Assembly (NCBI GenBank): GCA_029379385.1
Contig: CM055606.1
Location: 5,456,001-5,520,000 of the forward strand
DNA length: 64,000 nt
Origin: Quillaja saponaria
Lineage: Eukaryota; Streptophyta; Magnoliopsida; Fabales; Quillajaceae
Direction: 5' to 3'
Shown here: piece by piece, positions 60,190 to 64,000 of the stretch
Layout of the letters: each line of letters starts with the position of its first letter
Numbering within the stretch: position 1 is the stretch's first letter
Made by a program: the position numbers and the translations under genes
Notes under the pieces: model-generated
Told to the model about the DNA's origin: nothing
Seen by the model: the letters and a program-made list of their open reading frames with translations, nothing else
The model's database searches: none

Positions 60190-61470
60190 TAGGGGTGAGT
60201 ATTCAGTCAAGTTAATTGATTTTGGTGCTTTAAAAAACCTGACCTAACTAAGTTGGTTGTCAAAATTTTACAACCGATTTTCAACCTACTAAGGTCGGTT
60301 TTCAAGAATTTTCACTGACTTGATTTTCAGCTAACATTTAGTCGAGTCAGTCTAAAAAAAATATTATTCCATGTGAATTTTTCATCAATGATGTCTTCTT
60401 TCAAACCCAATTATGAAGATTACCTGCTCCATAACTCTACCCGCACATACTTAAAAGATGAATTGAACTTCAATAATTCTTCGACATTAAAACTCTTCCA
60501 TTTTCTTTTCATTCAAAACCCAGTATATGATGAATAAAGAATCAAAAGGGAAAGGGGGGAAACTACTAGCAATGACAATAATTTTGACATATCATTTCAA
60601 ATTAGAAAAGGGTCTACCGATTTGAAGGTATAAACCCATGCATGGTTGATTTCTTATAAGAAAAATAAAATCCCATCTTTTTAATTCCAAACAACAATAG
60701 TTCCTTATCTTCTTTTTACCACAAATACCCAATAAAAATCTTAAGAAAAACATAGTAAAAATCTAATCTAAAACTAAAAGTTACCTCACTGACTTAAAAG
60801 CCTCATTCTTCAGGATTTGAAATCACCGATTGATGATAATAATTACGGAAGCCCTTCTTTTTTACTTAGACTAACAGCATTGATTCTTAGTGCTCTAAAA
60901 TAAATTGTCTTTGCTTTTCTAGATCAGACCCCGTTTGTGTTAGAACACTAACCAAGCTCATCACTAGGCAACAAATGAGTCAAAATAGATGTGATCTGAG
61001 GTAGACAGTTACCCAAGCTCTAACTGGAGTCACAAAGAAGGCAGAGATAAAGAAAGACCAAATTCTCTCTTTTGGGGTCTTTTGGCCACCAAATGTTAGA
61101 TGAGAGAAGACAATTGCTGACTTAAGGGGTTGTTTGTTTAACTTACTTTGAATTAGGCTGAAACATGATAAAATCCATAATGGGCTCCTATTTAGGCTAA
61201 AACATGATAAGAAACGCAAAGTGGGGTTTCTATTTAGGTTGAAACTTGTGTTAATATTAATTTAAAAATATTTATATGAATATTGTTTCAATCAGGTCAG
61301 TTACTCAAATTATAAAAAAATAGACAACCCGCATAACCGACCTGACCTGATTGTAATGCAAAAATACCAACCGACCGTTCAATCAATATTTTTGGCTTGA
61401 GTCAGTTTTGGGTGATTGTAGTCAGTTTTAAGTCAAATTCTCAGTTTTTCGGTTAACCTTCAGCCTCTTG
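60190..61470. other. Non-coding segment in the 3' part of GYP-2, possibly a further insertion
   Basis: It is bordered by sequences rich in GTCGGTT/AACCGAC-type motifs: TAGGGGTGAGTATTCAGTC at 60190, and CGACCTGACCTG and AACCGACCGTTC near 61340-61380. Plant hAT or MITE families often carry ends like these, and CCTTTA/CCTTCA lies at both borders. The ends do not form a convincing inverted repeat, so this stays tentative. No gene was found. Confidence 0.3.
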
Positions 61471-61502
61471 GGCATCCTCAAGGCTTTTGTTTTAGGGGCT
61501 GA

Positions 61503-61850
61503 TGTAAATACAATAATTATGTCAGCCAATGACAACGTGACACGTGGCGTAGGTATTACTTGAAGCATTGAACAATTTAGGTAGCGTTCTTCAACTTTAT
61601 CATGCTCTATAAATATGGCCATGGCATACTAATGAAGGGGACTTTTTTTATCTCATATTCATTAGAGCTCTCATTTCCTTGTTTAACTCAGTCACTAACT
61701 TGATCTTTGGAGGATTCAAGGAGTTCACCCCTGGACTCAACTCTCATCCACACCTTGTTGGTATTTACGAGAAGAGCACCAGGACACCAGGTCACCTAAT
61801 CTTGCCAGTGCATAAATGGTGGCCAACACCAACCAAATCCAGCATCAACA
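61503..61850 (+). repeat. 3' LTR of GYP-2
   Basis: 348 bp, TGTAAATACAATAATTATG..CATCAACA, preceded by the purine-rich TTTTAGGGGCTGA. It contains a 15-bp segment (TAACTTGATCTTTGG) absent from the 5' LTR. The divergence from the 5' LTR suggests an insertion that is not recent. Confidence 0.85.
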
Positions 61851-62235
61851 AGTTCCAAGACATTCATTATTCACATCTAAATGATACATGACTAAAATAA
61901 ACAATCATATTTAAACTATTCTAAATAGCTAAACACCAAAATTATTAACATATAAAAAATTAGTATTTTTTTAACTTCCATTCTTATCGTACATTATATT
62001 TAGTAGTAAATCCATGTTTCATCAATCTACTTTGAGCATTGATCTTTATATAATTTCATGTAGTCTTCTCTTGTGTATATGATATCCGCATGTATCTAAT
62101 CCCACTAAAAATATTGTAGCATAAAAGTCGTCATCTAAAATGTAGAAATAGGACATCCTACCTTTAAATATTGATATTTTTGACAAATTATCATCCGACT
62201 AAGAACTTCCACTTTGACACCATTATAACTATTTT

Positions 62236-62898
62236 AGGGTGTGTTTGAAATAAATCCATCAAAGAATTTATTTGAATTGAATTCATTTCATTTGAAATCA
62301 TTTTGTAATGTTTGAAATAAATCATATTACTAATAGAAATTAATTGAATTCAATTGAATTATAATGTTTGGTTTATAAATATATTTAAAAGAATTCAATT
62401 CAATTTAGTACTTTTACAAAATTACTCTTATATTATAAATTGAATTATAGTTAACTTGCCTAGTTTTGCCATCACTTTACTATATAGTTATACTTGGACC
62501 TCCTATTGGAATTCAGAGAGAGAGAGAGAGGTGAGAAGTCAACAAATTAATAACCAAAAAGGGATATTTTTATATTACTATTGCAAATAAATAAAACAAA
62601 GAACTATACTTTTAATAAAGAGCAGGGACAAAAATTAAAAATAAGAAGGTCTTACTGATAGTTTACTCCAACTCCTGCTACTTCATACCCATATTCATTT
62701 TCATAGTCACAAATCACAATCTTTAGCACTTAATATTTTAAAAACTTCATCAAATAGAAAGTATTGAAAAGGAAAACAATTAAAATGTTCTAGTAAGTAC
62801 AATACAGTCACCCTCATGATAATTGATAAGTTTCATCGTAGCATAATTCCAGCAATTATAGTTCAACATCAAAGAGGACAAAAGTAAATGCTAAGTTT
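62236..62898. other. AT-rich intergenic DNA with an inverted-repeat-prone GAATTC-rich patch
   Basis: The stretch 62236-62420 repeats GAATTGAATTCA-like words and begins GGGTGTGTTTGAAATAAATCC, reminiscent of a hAT-type MITE end, but no matching right terminus was found. A GA microsatellite lies at 62514-62530. No gene is seen. Confidence 0.4.
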
Positions 62899-63034
62899 CT
62901 ATTCTTCAGGTGCAGATGTCTTGCTGCAACTTTCTCTTTTCATCTTCTTCTTCGAGGCATGCTTCTTCTTTATTGGAGAAAGGGCCTTCTGTGTATCCGT
63001 AGAAAAAACATCCACCAGGAATATCAGTACCAAC
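62899..63034 (-). CDS. Possible 3'-terminal exon of an unidentified minus-strand gene
   Basis: On the minus strand an acceptor-like GTTAG (63036-63035) is followed by 44 codons: LVLIFLVDVFSTDTQKALSP, then IKKKHASKKKMKRESCSKTS, APEE and TAG at 62901-62899. The very basic, Ser-rich tail, with a nuclear-localisation-like KKKHASKKKMKR, looks like a genuine C-terminus and has ordinary codon use. Upstream exons would lie at higher coordinates, probably beyond the window; an open patch at about 63060-63160 (ADELEEIACLVNWL) is a weak candidate. I do not recognise the family. Confidence 0.35.
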
Positions 63035-63169
63035 CTAACAGCAAACATCAACAATTTATTGAATCATTACATAAGCCAATTAACAAGACATGCAATCTCT
63101 TCCAGTTCATCGGCCCTCATCCAAAGTGGAAGAGGAAAATGAGAGAGCTGAAAGATTCTGAAAACTAAT

Positions 63170-64000
63170 AGAAAGTTTTACAATATTTTAGAACAAATAT
63201 AAAAGATTCAAGTACCATCCAAAAGAAAAGTATCAGTCAAATTAGTCAATTCTCTACACTCAATTATATAACACCATGAGAGTACTATGATTGTGAATGA
63301 GCTGTAGACTATAAATAAACTTGTATTATATTCACAGGAGATAGGACCAGATCAGTATGTGTGTATAGAGCTGCATTTGTTGTAGCAGCACAAAGCAGTT
63401 AAGCTATCACTATTGACATTTCTAAATTAAATACAAACAAATCAAAGAATGTCAACCATAAGTATAGTCTATTATAATTATTTTTGCAAGAAAGAAATAA
63501 AAAAGTCTTCCAAGTATAAATGAAATTATTTTTGACTCAAAAATTATTCTAACCAATAATGTAAAAAGATAATCCATGTCCAGAAGAACTAGGAATTATA
63601 GAGGATCAAAACTTGAGGTTTTCCAGTTGCTAGATTCCATTAGATGACAACCTAATTCTGATAACAAAACCATGGGTTTTTGTCAAACCCAAACACAAAT
63701 TGGGTTCTAGAAAGAACCTGGTAAAAAAAAAAAAAAAAAAAAAACTTGAAAGCTTAGAGAAACACGCCCATCAAGAGGAATGCAAGACAACTAAATATCA
63801 AAGAAAGATAAAAACTATGGGGGCAAGAATTTTAATGTAGAATTTACTTAAAGGCAATGCTTTTATGTTGTTTCTGTTATTATTAAAAGTTTCTTTTGCT
63901 TCACCTTATGTGACTTATTACTATAAAGCTATCGTTATTAATGGGCAGAGAAGGATTTTAATTTCTGGCCATACATTACCCAAGATAGCAAAAATTTTAC
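63170..64000. other. AT-rich DNA, possibly intronic or intergenic
   Basis: An A-run of about 20 bases lies at 63725-63744. No protein-like frame was supported on either strand. Confidence 0.35.

Larger units (their letters stand above)
51650..61850 (+). mobile_element. Ty3/gypsy retrotransposon GYP-2 (10.2 kb) with an antisense accessory gene
   Basis: LTRs of about 350 bp bound gag, protease, RT, RNase H and integrase relics on the plus strand, then about 4.7 kb containing a minus-strand accessory gene. The primer-binding region TTGGTGCCGTCCATAAGAAA directly follows the 5' LTR and resembles the TTGGCGCCGTCTGTGGGAA type of many plant gypsy elements. A purine-rich tract precedes the 3' LTR. 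The flanking 5-mers are GGTTT and AGTTC, each one change from GGTTC, the sequence at the unoccupied site in R1. That supports a decayed 5-bp target duplication. The accessory gene and layout suggest the Tat lineage (inference). All genes contain stops. Confidence 0.85.
50715..62235. repeat. Low-copy repeat R2, split by gypsy element GYP-2
   Basis: R2 consists of 50715-51649 and 61851-62235. It aligns with R1 (41555-43720) across the GYP-2 insertion: the phrase that is contiguous in R1 (TATAGGTTCCAAGACATTCA near 42460) is divided here between TATAGGTTT before and AGTTCCAAGACATTCA after the element. It lacks the MITE found in R1. No gene is recognised in it. Confidence 0.65.

Noticed and set aside
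62236..62420. hAT-type MITE starting GGGTGTGTTTGAAATAAATCC
   Set aside because: Only one end looks convincing. No matching inverted terminus or 8-bp target duplication was found.
1..64000. CRISPR arrays, tRNA or rRNA genes, bacterial operons, viral insertions
   Set aside because: No regularly spaced short repeats with unique spacers, no clover-leaf tRNA gene apart from the SINE head, no rRNA-like conserved sequence, and no viral polymerase or capsid genes other than LTR-retrotransposon relics were seen.

Overview
The window is nuclear DNA from a flowering plant, most likely a eudicot. It is strongly AT-rich. Its few genes are short, intron-containing and widely spaced, and most of the rest is nested, decayed transposable elements (CACTA, Ty3/gypsy, Ty1/copia, MITEs, a SINE). 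I cannot name the species. There is no sign of bacterial, organellar or viral origin.

The recognisable host genes are three members of a stellacyanin-type phytocyanin (blue copper protein) cluster, all on the plus strand. Copy 1 (1-331) is cut by the window edge. Copy 2 (35610-36246) is complete, with two exons, a full set of copper ligands and a probable GPI-anchor tail. Copy 3 (44200-45493) has kept its frame and splice sites, but the copper-ligand Cys is now Tyr and the ancestral ATG is now GTG. Copies 1 and 2 also share about 0.8 kb of 3' flank, so they come from a segmental or tandem duplication that was later spread about 36 kb apart by transposon insertions. Other gene traces are a broken HIG1-domain (hypoxia-induced) gene at 8233-8463 and two possible terminal exons on the minus strand (3132-3209 and 62899-63034).

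Layout: 1-1.1 kb phytocyanin copy 1 and its flank; 1.27-2.17 kb CACTA/En-Spm transposase relic (minus); 5.39-5.94 kb truncated Mutator-type MITE; 6.18-6.49 kb purine-rich MITE; 6.49-20.25 kb a probable CACTA element containing the HIG1 fragment, a Ptta-type transposase gene split by a gypsy element (about 10.4-18.15 kb), and an array of eight repeats of about 167 bp at its 3' end; 20.27-20.81 kb second purine-rich MITE; 21.78-35.18 kb a 13.4-kb non-coding (LARD-like) LTR retrotransposon on the minus strand, with 3.4-kb LTRs and a tRNA-Met primer site, whose 3' LTR carries a nested 4-kb related LTR-like element in inverse orientation; 35.6-36.25 kb phytocyanin copy 2; 38.7-40.7 kb very AT-rich sequence duplicated in tandem with a period near 985 bp; 40.98-41.14 kb a SINE with a 16-bp target duplication; 41.5-43.7 kb low-copy repeat R1 carrying a 690-bp MITE with a perfect 9-bp target duplication; 44.2-45.5 kb phytocyanin copy 3; 45.9-50.7 kb Ty1/copia relic (minus); 50.7-62.2 kb repeat R2 split by a 10.2-kb Ty3/gypsy element with 350-bp LTRs and an antisense accessory gene; 62.2-64 kb intergenic DNA with one possible terminal exon.

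I see no CRISPR, operon, phage or new multi-gene system. The most interesting biology is the phytocyanin copy that lost its copper ligand, the possible capture of a HIG1 gene fragment by a CACTA element, the antisense transposase-like gene in the second gypsy element, and the self-nested non-coding retrotransposon next to the phytocyanin copy 2 promoter.
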